Shown: positions 1 through 7,318 of the stretch, piece after piece
Layout: each line of letters begins with the position of its first letter
Position numbering within the stretch: position 1 is the first letter of the stretch
Source: Porticoccaceae bacterium UBA1117
GTDB taxonomy: Bacteria; Pseudomonadota; Gammaproteobacteria; Pseudomonadales; Porticoccaceae
DNA length: 10,693 bases
Reading direction: 5' to 3'
Assembly: GCA_002313335.1 (NCBI GenBank)
Contig: DCBC01000135.1
Span: 3,672-14,364, forward strand
Notes under the pieces: generated by a model
The model's database searches: none
The model's input: the letters and a program-made list of their open reading frames with translations, nothing else
What the model was told of the DNA's origin: nothing
Position numbers and translations under genes: made by a program

Positions 1-1924
1 CTTGAGAGGTGACTATGTCCGGAATTTGTACTAAATGACTTCCATCATTGTTGACATTTTCGGCCAATGAATATGGATATGTCAGCCCACCATCAGCTGA
101 CAATCTAATATTGACCGACTCCGCAAGAATGGGTGCAGCATTGGTACCTGCAACTGCCCAATTAACAGTTTGCTCTGAGCCCGACAAATAGAGCTGACCA
201 TCGCCTTGAGAGGTCACCGAGAATGCACCATCACGATCCACAACCGTAATCTGGGTTCTTGTAGAGGCCACCCCGCTTCCGCCGACTGCATTATCCCTCG
301 CCGTGAACGCAAAGTTAAACTCACGAGGTACCGAAGATAACGTTTCCCAAGTGGATTCAACATTAGGGCTTGACTGAGTTAAGTCACCTGAGATAACACT
401 AGTTAATAAGGGAAAATAACGCGTAGGATCTTCAGAGGGCGGTAATGATCTAAAGTTTGCACCTTGAATGTTTTCAGGACCAAATACGCTGCTAGGAACT
501 AAACCATCATCAACTTGTTCCCAGGTATAGGTAAGAACATCACTCTCATCGACGTCGGTCGCAGACCCTGTCAGTACAAAAGGCGTTCCCACTGGAATCG
601 TATAATTTGCGAGAGCTTTGACCGTTGGTACATTATTAGCAATATCTTCATTGACGTGACATGACTGGTTTTTGAGATAACTCAACCCCTGTAAAATACT
701 CACATTGTGATAGTAATCATCTCCATTTAGTGCCACGTCATCAGGGCCAGTGATACCCGCATAACTCATAATGGTAGTGCCACTACCTGGCTCTACATTC
801 GTTCCAGTACCTTCGGTGCGATTTGAGAAGGTGTGATAAGCGCCTAACTGATGTCCCATTTCATGAGCCACAAGATTAACAAAATAACTACCCTCAGGCT
901 GGGTTGAAGCGGACCATGCGCTTCCCTTTACGCTATCATTACAAAAAGCACCAATAGCTCCCGCGTTACCGCCACCACCAATACCACTAAAAATATGACC
1001 TACATCATAACCCTCGCTACCAATTACTGAATCCAAGGTAGCTTGAAGCTCTTCATTCATAGTGCCATTTAAATTACTGGCATCATCTTGAAAAGGATCA
1101 GTATCAGGATCTGTGTAAACGATAAGATCGTTGTTATCTATCAACTCTAATCGAATTCCAAGATCGGTTTCAAAAATAAAATTGAGCGCTGTTAGAGTCG
1201 TATTAATAGCCGCTAGAGCAGAGTCAACTGTACCGCCGTGATAGGCCGTGTACTGACCATTAGTAGCGACAGCTAATCGGTATGTTGTCAAAGTACTTTC
1301 ATCAGAGAAGCGCACTAAGGATGACATCTCACCCGCTAAATTTACCCTGGCTTGTGAGTTTTCCTTAGACCTCAAACTAATTTTTGACGGCTCTGGGGTT
1401 GAGCATGAAAGTGCCTGTTTGGGCATAGAGTCATCTAACTGGGTGTATGTAATATAGCGATCATCTATCTTAGAGATCTTCTCGATTGAGGTTTTAACTC
1501 TAGTGCCTACATCAACAAATGTTGCCTTTAAACCTGAAGGTGAATAACTGAAGTAGAGTCTCAGCTGCGGATAATCTAAAGAATAGCCACGGTAAGCTTT
1601 GATATTCGGATATTTCGCTGCTAAACCAGGCGAAAAGTTGGATGCTTCACGAACAAGAAAGCGAAGTAGTTTACCGTCAGTGTTCGGCAAATAAACTTTT
1701 CCACCGGAGATGCCTTGACCTAGTGATTTGTTGAGAGTTGATATTAGAGCGCTCTCGTTCAGCGAAAAAACCATAGACGTTGGCAGATCAACATCTGACG
1801 ATGAACTGCTAAGATGATCAGACGCTCTGCCCTGAGGTTCCCAATAACTCTGAGTATTATCAGCATTTACTTGCGATGAGATGATCGACGTAAATATCGC
1901 AGCTATCAGTAAAGGTGTTCGCAT
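1..1924 (-). CDS. Secreted reprolysin-like zinc metalloprotease with C-terminal beta-sandwich modules (3' end outside window)
   Basis: No stop occurs in 641 codons from the ATG at 1924 to the window edge, so the C-terminus is missing. Residues 1-21 look like a Sec signal peptide: short basic start, hydrophobic core, V-N-A before a likely cut at A21/D22. Residues about 50-200 resemble the propeptide region of bacterial reprolysin-like proteases (F-x-P-G-L-A-A-K-Y-P around 97-106), with Cys174 a possible cysteine switch. The catalytic domain, about 210-425, has the full metzincin zinc site HEMGHQLGAYH (354-364; His354, His358, His364, Glu355) and a Met-turn TIMSYAG (384-390; Met386). Cys328 and Cys422 could form a disulfide. 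Residues about 430-560 (N-V-P-T-V, D-V-D-E-S-D-V-L-T-Y-T-W) look like an Ig/cadherin-like domain, and a second beta-rich module begins near 566. The AGAGAG stretch about 6 nt upstream is a modest ribosome site. The likely role is extracellular protein degradation; the substrate is unknown. Metzincin class is certain, finer family inferred. Confidence 0.88.
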   Translation of the reverse strand, partial: MRTPLLIAAIFTSIISSQVNADNTQSYWEPQGRASDHLSSSSSDVDLPTSMVFSLNESALISTLNKSLGQGISGGKVYLPNTDGKLLRFLVREASNFSPGLAAKYPNIKAYRGYSLDYPQLRLYFSYSPSGLKATFVDVGTRVKTSIEKISKIDDRYITYTQLDDSMPKQALSCSTPEPSKISLRSKENSQARVNLAGEMSSLVRFSDESTLTTYRLAVATNGQYTAYHGGTVDSALAAINTTLTALNFIFETDLGIRLELIDNNDLIVYTDPDTDPFQDDASNLNGTMNEELQATLDSVIGSEGYDVGHIFSGIGGGGNAGAIGAFCNDSVKGSAWSASTQPEGSYFVNLVAHEMGHQLGAYHTFSNRTEGTGTNVEPGSGTTIMSYAGITGPDDVALNGDDYYHNVSILQGLSYLKNQSCHVNEDIANNVPTVKALANYTIPVGTPFVLTGSATDVDESDVLTYTWEQVDDGLVPSSVFGPENIQGANFRSLPPSEDPTRYFPLLTSVISGDLTQSSPNVESTWETLSSVPREFNFAFTARDNAVGGSGVASTRTQITVVDRDGAFSVTSQGDGQLYLSGSEQTVNWAVAGTNAAPILAESVNIRLSADGGLTYPYSLAENVNNDGSHLVQIPDIVTSQ

Positions 1925-2067
1925 ATTTTTTCTCTCTACATTTCGGTTTTTCCACTCAGCATTCCCTCTAACTTAACAGAGAACTCTGGGCAATCTTATA
2001 AGCTGCACAGTAAATATGAGAAAGACTAATGGAATTTTGCATACAATTGTAAGGACGTTACCTTATT

Positions 2068-2178
2068 TATAGAACACAGGGCTTTTGAGCGCAATAGTGA
2101 TTGTTACGTTAGCCCTGGTCAATCCGTTGAATGGTAATGATGATGATTTCTAACATCGAGAAAACATTCGCAGAAAGC
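2068..2178. repeat. Imperfect 111-bp direct repeat, copy 1
   Basis: It aligns without gaps to 2205-2315, offset by 137 bp; I count 89 of 111 identical positions, and differences in the inner part are mostly transitions. Within it, CAGGGCT (2077-2083) and AGCCCTG (2111-2117) are perfect inverted arms enclosing a weaker inner inverted repeat at 2091-2107, GCAATAGT-G-ATTGTTAC, with one C/A mismatch and two G/T pairs. After the hairpin come a G-A-T-G-A-T-rich segment and CTAACATCGAG, which is shared exactly with copy 2. I do not recognise it as a known repeat family. It could be an intergenic palindromic element, a duplicated regulatory region or a small RNA pair. Confidence 0.85.
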
Positions 2179-2204
2179 TTAATGTAAAAAGCACTTCAAC
2201 TTTG

Positions 2205-2315
2205 TATAGAATCTAGGGATTTTAAACGCAATAATGATTATTGCATTAGCCCTAGTCAATCCATCGAATTGTAATAATGATGATTCCTAACATCGAGAAC
2301 GCATAGACACAAAGC
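2205..2315. repeat. Imperfect 111-bp direct repeat, copy 2
   Basis: This is the partner of 2068-2178, about 80% identical, with 26 bp between the copies. The outer arms are CTAGGG (2213-2218) and CCCTAG (2250-2255). The inner inverted repeat at 2228-2244 is perfect: 8-bp arms around a single G. Relative to copy 1, the outer-arm pair C2077/G2117 has become T2214/A2254, a two-sided change that preserves pairing. Both copies begin TATAGAA. A single conserved pair change is suggestive of selection on the fold but not proof. Confidence 0.85.
2228..2244. promoter_or_regulatory. Perfect 17-bp palindrome, possible regulator binding site (Fur-like)
   Basis: GCAATAATGATTATTGC reads the same on both strands around the central G. 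Against the 7-1-7 Fur consensus TGATAAT-N-ATTATCA I count 10 of 14 matches, the outer dinucleotides being wrong. The equivalent site in copy 1 (2091-2107) matches 9 of 14. A second A+T-rich site around 2272-2286 also resembles a half-conserved Fur box. The site lies more than 300 bp upstream of the protease start, far for a classical operator. The symmetry is directly visible; binding by Fur or any regulator is only a guess, and it may simply be a hairpin. Confidence 0.25.
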
Positions 2316-2385
2316 AGAATGCGGTAGGATGAATGCGGAGACTCCGTCTACTCGTTGCTACAAACTGCCATATTTCACGTGTTTA

Positions 2386-3699
<1,314 letters not shown>

Positions 3700-3721
3700 T
3701 TAAATCATCCTGAAATCCGCA

Positions 3722-4900
3722 TTAAGATAAATGCTGAACCACGTATTTACCATCAACCTTTACCAATTGATGGTCACATTTTAATTCGTCTAGATCGATT
3801 CGTTGACCCTTAAAACCTTGCACCACGCGTTTGCCTCGGCTACGCAAACTATTGATCTGCTTTTGGCTCTCCCCGTCACTACTGAAAGGGGCAAAAATAC
3901 CTCCGACTGGGCTGACTTCGTATTGGCTTTCAGAGACTAACGACTTGAGGTCAATCGCGAAGCCCGTCGCCGGACGAGAACGACCAAAAGCCTCTCCCAC
4001 ATGATCATAACGTCCACCGTTGCCAAGCGCTTTGCCGAAGCCCTGGACATAAGCCGCGAAGACAATACCAGTGTGGTAATGGTACCCAGGAATTTCGCCT
4101 AAATCGATGTGAACAGACGCACCCTTATCGGCAATCGAGCTAACGATACCTTCTAGTTGAGCAATGGCGTCAAGTACCACTCTTGGGGAGCCCTTGAGTA
4201 GCTGCTTAGCTTTGGTGAGTACCTCAATACCCCCCGCCAAGGTCGGTAGAGCATTTAACCAACCACTCAGACTAGCGTCTTTAATATTTAGACGAATCCA
4301 TTCACTCAATTCAGCTTGTGCCTTGCGCTGTAAAAGCTCAAATAACTCATCTTCTAATTCAGTATCAAGGCCCGCCTCACTCAATAGACCTCGACAAATA
4401 TCTACATGCCCTAAATCAAGATAGACATCATCGACTCCTGAAGTGGTGAGCGTTTGTAAAAAAAGGTCGATAACTTCGATATCTGCTGACAACGAAGTCT
4501 CACCAAACAGCTCTACACCAATAGAAATTGGCGTGCGCGATTGCAGTGGTCCTCTTGGACGGGTATGTAACACTGTACCTGCATAGCAAAGACGACTTGG
4601 ACCTTCGCGGCGAAGGCTATGAGCATCCATGCGCGCTGTTTGTGGCGTGATATCAGCACGAATGCCCATCATGCGTCCACTCAGCTGGTCTGTCACTCGA
4701 AAAGTCATTAGATCTAAATCTTTGCCGGATCCACTTAATAGTGATTCAGTAAATTCGACCATTGGCGGAATCACAAGATCATACCCCCAACTACAGTATA
4801 GATCTAATATCTGGCGACGCAGATGCTCAACGACATGCGCTTGCTCAGGAAGCACCTCGTCAACACCGTCTGGCAATAACCAACGATCTACATTTGTCAC
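3722..4900 (-). CDS. hisZ: ATP phosphoribosyltransferase regulatory subunit HisZ
   Basis: HisZ is a histidyl-tRNA-synthetase paralogue that lost aminoacylation. It binds the short form of HisG to make the active, histidine-inhibited first enzyme of histidine synthesis. The length, 392 residues, fits HisZ and is shorter than HisRS because the anticodon-binding domain is missing. The start R-W-L-L-P-D-G-V-D-E-V-L-P is typical. The class II synthetase core is visible: motif-2-like GIRADITPQTAR (79-90), GYHYHTGIVFAAY (272-284) where HisRS has its histidine-binding Y-Y-T-G strand, and GNGGRYD (293-299). The last about 60 residues form a short C-terminal alpha/beta segment. The start is GTG at 4900, chosen because AAGAGG sits 5 nt upstream and the nearby ATG is out of frame. 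It lies between the DUF2065 gene and purA, as in Pseudomonas. Its presence implies a short-form hisG elsewhere in the genome. Confidence 0.96.
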   Translation of the reverse strand: MTNVDRWLLPDGVDEVLPEQAHVVEHLRRQILDLYCSWGYDLVIPPMVEFTESLLSGSGKDLDLMTFRVTDQLSGRMMGIRADITPQTARMDAHSLRREGPSRLCYAGTVLHTRPRGPLQSRTPISIGVELFGETSLSADIEVIDLFLQTLTTSGVDDVYLDLGHVDICRGLLSEAGLDTELEDELFELLQRKAQAELSEWIRLNIKDASLSGWLNALPTLAGGIEVLTKAKQLLKGSPRVVLDAIAQLEGIVSSIADKGASVHIDLGEIPGYHYHTGIVFAAYVQGFGKALGNGGRYDHVGEAFGRSRPATGFAIDLKSLVSESQYEVSPVGGIFAPFSSDGESQKQINSLRSRGKRVVQGFKGQRIDLDELKCDHQLVKVDGKYVVQHLS

Positions 4901-4905
4901 AATAA

Positions 4906-4911
4906 CCTCTT
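4906..4911 (-). promoter_or_regulatory. Ribosome binding site fixing the GTG start of hisZ
   Basis: On the minus strand AAGAGG is followed by TTATT and then GTG. The 5-nt spacing and match to the anti-Shine-Dalgarno sequence support GTG at 4900 as the start; the ATG seven bases further in is out of frame. Confidence 0.8.
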
Positions 4912-4932
4912 AATTTTAATTGTCACTTCAAC

Positions 4933-5118
4933 TCATCGAAAGATAAACAATAGCAATAAACCGCCTACCATACTGAATAGACCAATAGAGCGCATAGATC
5001 GATCATCAATTGTCGCTAACACCTTCGCCATTTCGCGCCATCTTTTGGGCGCAACAAAAGGCAAAATTCCCTCAAAAACGAGCATAAGCGCGACAGCGCG
5101 ACCGATATCCTCTAACAT
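4933..5118 (-). CDS. yjeT: Small inner-membrane protein of the DUF2065 (YjeT) family
   Basis: This 61-residue protein has two hydrophobic segments, about 6-23 and 44-60, separated by a basic and polar loop containing P-K-R-W-R-E-M (24-30). That is the usual layout of DUF2065, whose E. coli member YjeT also lies between hflC and purA. The function is unknown. Position next to hflKC suggests, but does not show, a link to the membrane protease complex. The start is ATG at 5118, with AGAAGG about 10 nt upstream; the ATG nearer that ribosome site is in another frame. It ends 32 bp before hisZ, so the two are likely co-transcribed. The intrinsic terminator lies just upstream of its start. Confidence 0.9.
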   Translation of the reverse strand: MLEDIGRAVALMLVFEGILPFVAPKRWREMAKVLATIDDRSMRSIGLFSMVGGLLLLFIFR

Positions 5119-5142
5119 AAAAATTGGCCCTTCTCATGGCAC

Positions 5143-5165
5143 AAAAAAACCGGGTCTCCCCGGCT
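5143..5165 (-). terminator. Intrinsic terminator after hflC
   Basis: On the minus strand CCGGG (5163-5159), loop GAGA and CCCGG (5154-5150) form a G+C-rich stem, extended by G-T and A-T pairs, and the stem is followed directly by seven T (5149-5143). It begins about 78 bp after the hflC stop and so should end the hfq-hflX-hflK-hflC transcripts, with some read-through into yjeT-hisZ-purA. Only 24 bp separate the T-run from the yjeT start, too little for a full promoter. Immediately upstream (5171-5179) the minus strand reads TGTTAGAAT, an extended -10-like sequence, so the hairpin could instead sit at the very 5' end of a purA-operon transcript. Confidence 0.85.
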
Positions 5166-5242
5166 AATGAATTCTAACAAAGTCTCCCAGAATGTGGCAG
5201 GGATTTCTCAACTAAATCACCTGCACCAATCATGGATACTAC

Positions 5243-6112
5243 TTAATCAATTTCTTTTTGCTTTAAATATTTGAAGAACTGGCTGTCAGGCTCAACTAAC
5301 ATAATATCGCCTTTGCTAGAAAAAGCTGCCTTATACGCATTCAAACTACGCATGAACGAATAAAACTCAGCGTCTTGCTGGTAAGCCTCAGCATAAATAC
5401 TGGCAGCTTTCGCGTCACCTTCTCCCCTAAGTTCTTCCGAATCACGGTACGCATTGGCTAACTCAATAGTTCTCTCTCTATCCGCAGATGCTCGAATTTT
5501 TTCGGCTTGCTCCTTACCTGTAGATCGTAGTTCTTGAGCTTCTTTGTCTCGCTCTGCAGTCATTCTACGGAAAACTTGGTCGCTAACTTCTTGAGGTAAA
5601 TCAATACGCTTCACTCGAATATCAACAATCTCAATACCAAGGCTATCCAGCACAGTGCTGTTCAAATCTTCGGTAATATTTTTCATTAGGAGATCACGCT
5701 CTCCAGAGACCACCTCGCGAAGCGTTCGAGTACCAAACTGGTTACGCAGACCGTCATTGATCCGCTTAGCCAAACGATTCTCTGCAGTCCGTTCAACACC
5801 GCCAGTAGCCTTGTAGTAGGTTTCTACATCAGAGATCCTCCACTTTGCATAGGAATCGACAATTAGACGCTTCTTCTCAATAGTGAAGAAACTCGCAGGT
5901 TGCGCATCAACCGTTAGGATTCGGGCGTCAAAACGACGCACATCATCAACAAAGGGATATTTCACGTGCAGACCAGGTTCAATATCAGCCTCGATAAGCT
6001 GCCCAAATCGCAAGGTGATGCCACGCTCAAACTCACTGATTACATAGAGAGTGTTGCTTACACCTACGAGAACTACTAAAAAGAAGATAGCTAGTTTCAA
6101 TAAATTGCTCAT
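5243..6112 (-). CDS. hflC: HflC, membrane band-7/SPFH protein modulating FtsH
   Basis: HflC pairs with HflK in a large periplasm-facing assembly around the inner-membrane AAA protease FtsH and tempers its degradation of membrane proteins. The 289 residues are shorter than E. coli HflC (334) but fit the Pseudomonas-type form. A single N-terminal membrane anchor spans about 5-25. The SPFH/band-7 domain follows (S-E-F-E-R-G-I-T-L-R-F-G at 26-37), reaching the V-K-R-I-D-L-P segment near 167-173. A charged coiled coil rich in Ala, Glu, Arg and Lys covers about 180-245. The C-terminus contains the F-Y-x-F-x-R-S-L-x-A-Y motif (250-260) common in HflC. The ATG overlaps the hflK TGA as ATGA, indicating translational coupling and matched amounts of the two partners. 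A terminator follows. Confidence 0.97.
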   Translation of the reverse strand: MSNLLKLAIFFLVVLVGVSNTLYVISEFERGITLRFGQLIEADIEPGLHVKYPFVDDVRRFDARILTVDAQPASFFTIEKKRLIVDSYAKWRISDVETYYKATGGVERTAENRLAKRINDGLRNQFGTRTLREVVSGERDLLMKNITEDLNSTVLDSLGIEIVDIRVKRIDLPQEVSDQVFRRMTAERDKEAQELRSTGKEQAEKIRASADRERTIELANAYRDSEELRGEGDAKAASIYAEAYQQDAEFYSFMRSLNAYKAAFSSKGDIMLVEPDSQFFKYLKQKEID

Positions 6113-7239
6113 CGTCGTCTCTCTCCTTGGCTTTGTTCGCTATTACGTTGTAATTTTTCGATCACTTCATTAGCAACGCGATTAATCAACTGATTGTTAG
6201 TCTCAGACCCTTTCGGTGTAGCACTATTACCCTGCTGCACCAACTTATCTAGCGGAAGATAGAGCATATTATTACCACCTTTGGTATCCAACAAAATCTT
6301 TGTACTATCGGTCATTACCTGCTCTATCGCATCGATATACAAACGCTCTCGGGTCACTTCCGGCGCCTTCTCATACTCTTTCAGTAAAGCTTTGAAACGG
6401 TTCGCTTCACCCTCAGATTTAGAGACCACTTGAGACATGTAACCCTGAGCTTCTTCTCTCAACCGCTGAGCTTCACCGCGTGCTTCGGGAATAATACCAT
6501 TCGAGTAAGCTTGAGCCTCATTCACCAGCCGCTCTAAATCCTCTCGCGCCTTAATAACATCGTCATAGGCTGCTCTGACCTCGTTTGGCGGCCTTGCATC
6601 TTCAATGTTTATCTTCACCACGTTTATTCCGCTCGAGTAAAGGTTAAGTAAATCTTGAAGTTTATCGGCTGTCGCAATTGCAACTTGCTCGCGCTCAGTG
6701 GAGATCACACCATCAAGGCCAGTGCTGCCTACCACATGTCGCAATGCGCTATCCGTCGCCTGTTTCAAACTTGTTTCTGGGGCTCGAATACTCAGCACAA
6801 AGTCTTTCGCACTGGCGATGTTGTATTGCACAGACAAGGCGACTTCAACAATATTTTCGTCCTGAGTTAGCATCAGTCCGCGCGTTGAATACTGACGCTC
6901 TTCGGTAACACCAACTGTCACTACTGACTCAAGAAACGGGGGGTACCAGTGAAGACCTGATCCAAGCGTGTCACTATACTTTCCTAACCGTAGCACTACT
7001 GCCTGTTCTTTTTCGTCAACTTGATAGACACCCAGTAAACCCCAGATGACCGCCAATACAAGTAGTGCAATTGGCAAAATGCTTTTAAAGCTAGCACCAC
7101 CGTTACCGCCACCCTTACCACCGAAACCAGCCAGTTTCTCTTTAAGTTTTTTGAGTGCCTCATCAATATCTGGCGGCCCTTGATCATTTCTATTACCACC
7201 CCAAGGGTCCTTGCCACCACCCGGCTCATTCCAAGCCAT
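6109..7239 (-). CDS. hflK: HflK, membrane band-7/SPFH protein modulating FtsH
   Basis: HflK is the partner of HflC in the FtsH-regulating complex. The protein has 376 residues (E. coli HflK about 419). The N-terminus begins M-A-W-N-E-P-G-G-G-K-D-P-W-G, a hallmark of HflK, and is rich in Gly and Asn to about residue 49, presumably cytosolic. One transmembrane helix spans about 53-73. The SPFH domain starts at Y-Q-V-D-E-K-E-Q-A-V-V-L-R-L-G-K (72-87) and includes the D-A-R-P-P-x-E-V motif (214-221). A long charged coiled coil runs about 225-310, followed by a polar, basic tail ending E-R-R-R. The start ATG is preceded by CTGGAG with about 6 nt spacing. It lies 79 bp after hflX, a gap with a good -10 sequence, and overlaps hflC by 4 bp. 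Confidence 0.98.
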   Translation of the reverse strand: MAWNEPGGGKDPWGGNRNDQGPPDIDEALKKLKEKLAGFGGKGGGNGGASFKSILPIALLVLAVIWGLLGVYQVDEKEQAVVLRLGKYSDTLGSGLHWYPPFLESVVTVGVTEERQYSTRGLMLTQDENIVEVALSVQYNIASAKDFVLSIRAPETSLKQATDSALRHVVGSTGLDGVISTEREQVAIATADKLQDLLNLYSSGINVVKINIEDARPPNEVRAAYDDVIKAREDLERLVNEAQAYSNGIIPEARGEAQRLREEAQGYMSQVVSKSEGEANRFKALLKEYEKAPEVTRERLYIDAIEQVMTDSTKILLDTKGGNNMLYLPLDKLVQQGNSATPKGSETNNQLINRVANEVIEKLQRNSEQSQGERRR

Positions 7240-7275
7240 AGTATTCTCCAGTTCAATTTAATAGTTAAGTGTTTT

Positions 7276-7301
7276 ATTATATACGGTCGTTCCAATCACA
7301 A
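7276..7301 (-). promoter_or_regulatory. Candidate promoter for hflKC
   Basis: In the hflX-hflK gap the minus strand carries a perfect -10 hexamer TATAAT (7281-7276). The best -35-like hexamer, TTGTGA (7301-7296), is only 14 bp away, shorter than the usual 17, and no good hexamer sits at 17 bp. A sigma-70 promoter with weak -35 or activator help is possible; chance occurrence in A+T-rich spacer cannot be excluded. Confidence 0.35.
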
Positions 7302-7318
7302 TAGTTTAGCACTAACTG

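Larger units (their letters stand above)
1925..2385. other. Intergenic region between purA and the metalloprotease gene
   Basis: This 461-bp stretch has no convincing gene. Its main content is two diverged 111-bp direct repeats (2068-2178 and 2205-2315), annotated separately. Next to the purA stop there is a short direct repeat GAATGCGG (2317-2324 and 2331-2338), whose second copy runs into a small inverted repeat CGGAG-A-CTCCG (2336-2346). Neither is followed by a T-run on the minus strand, so I see no clear intrinsic terminator for purA. Nearer the protease, CAGAG-AA-CTCTG (1977-1988) is a short inverted repeat, and a TATAAG -10-like hexamer (minus strand, near 1998) lacks a good -35. The protease promoter must lie in this region but I cannot place it with confidence. 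Confidence 0.7.

Noticed and set aside
1..216. The 10-mer CTTGAGAGGT occurs at 1-10 and again near 204-213 on the plus strand.
   Set aside because: Both lie in frame in the protease gene and encode V-T-S-Q. The match is too short to call a repeat without the missing C-terminal sequence.
2068..2315. tRNA gene, CRISPR array or insertion-sequence end in the intergenic repeats.
   Set aside because: There is no cloverleaf or T-loop sequence, only two long diverged copies rather than short identical repeats with spacers, and no terminal inverted repeats, transposase or target duplication.
2336..2346. CGGAG-A-CTCCG inverted repeat downstream of purA as a terminator.
   Set aside because: Five-bp arms with a one-base centre cannot form a normal loop, and no T-run follows on the minus strand.
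4164..4424. Open plus-strand frames opposite hisZ (also 4629-4913).
   Set aside because: They are antisense to a clear HisZ gene, show no recognisable protein family and have no ribosome site support.
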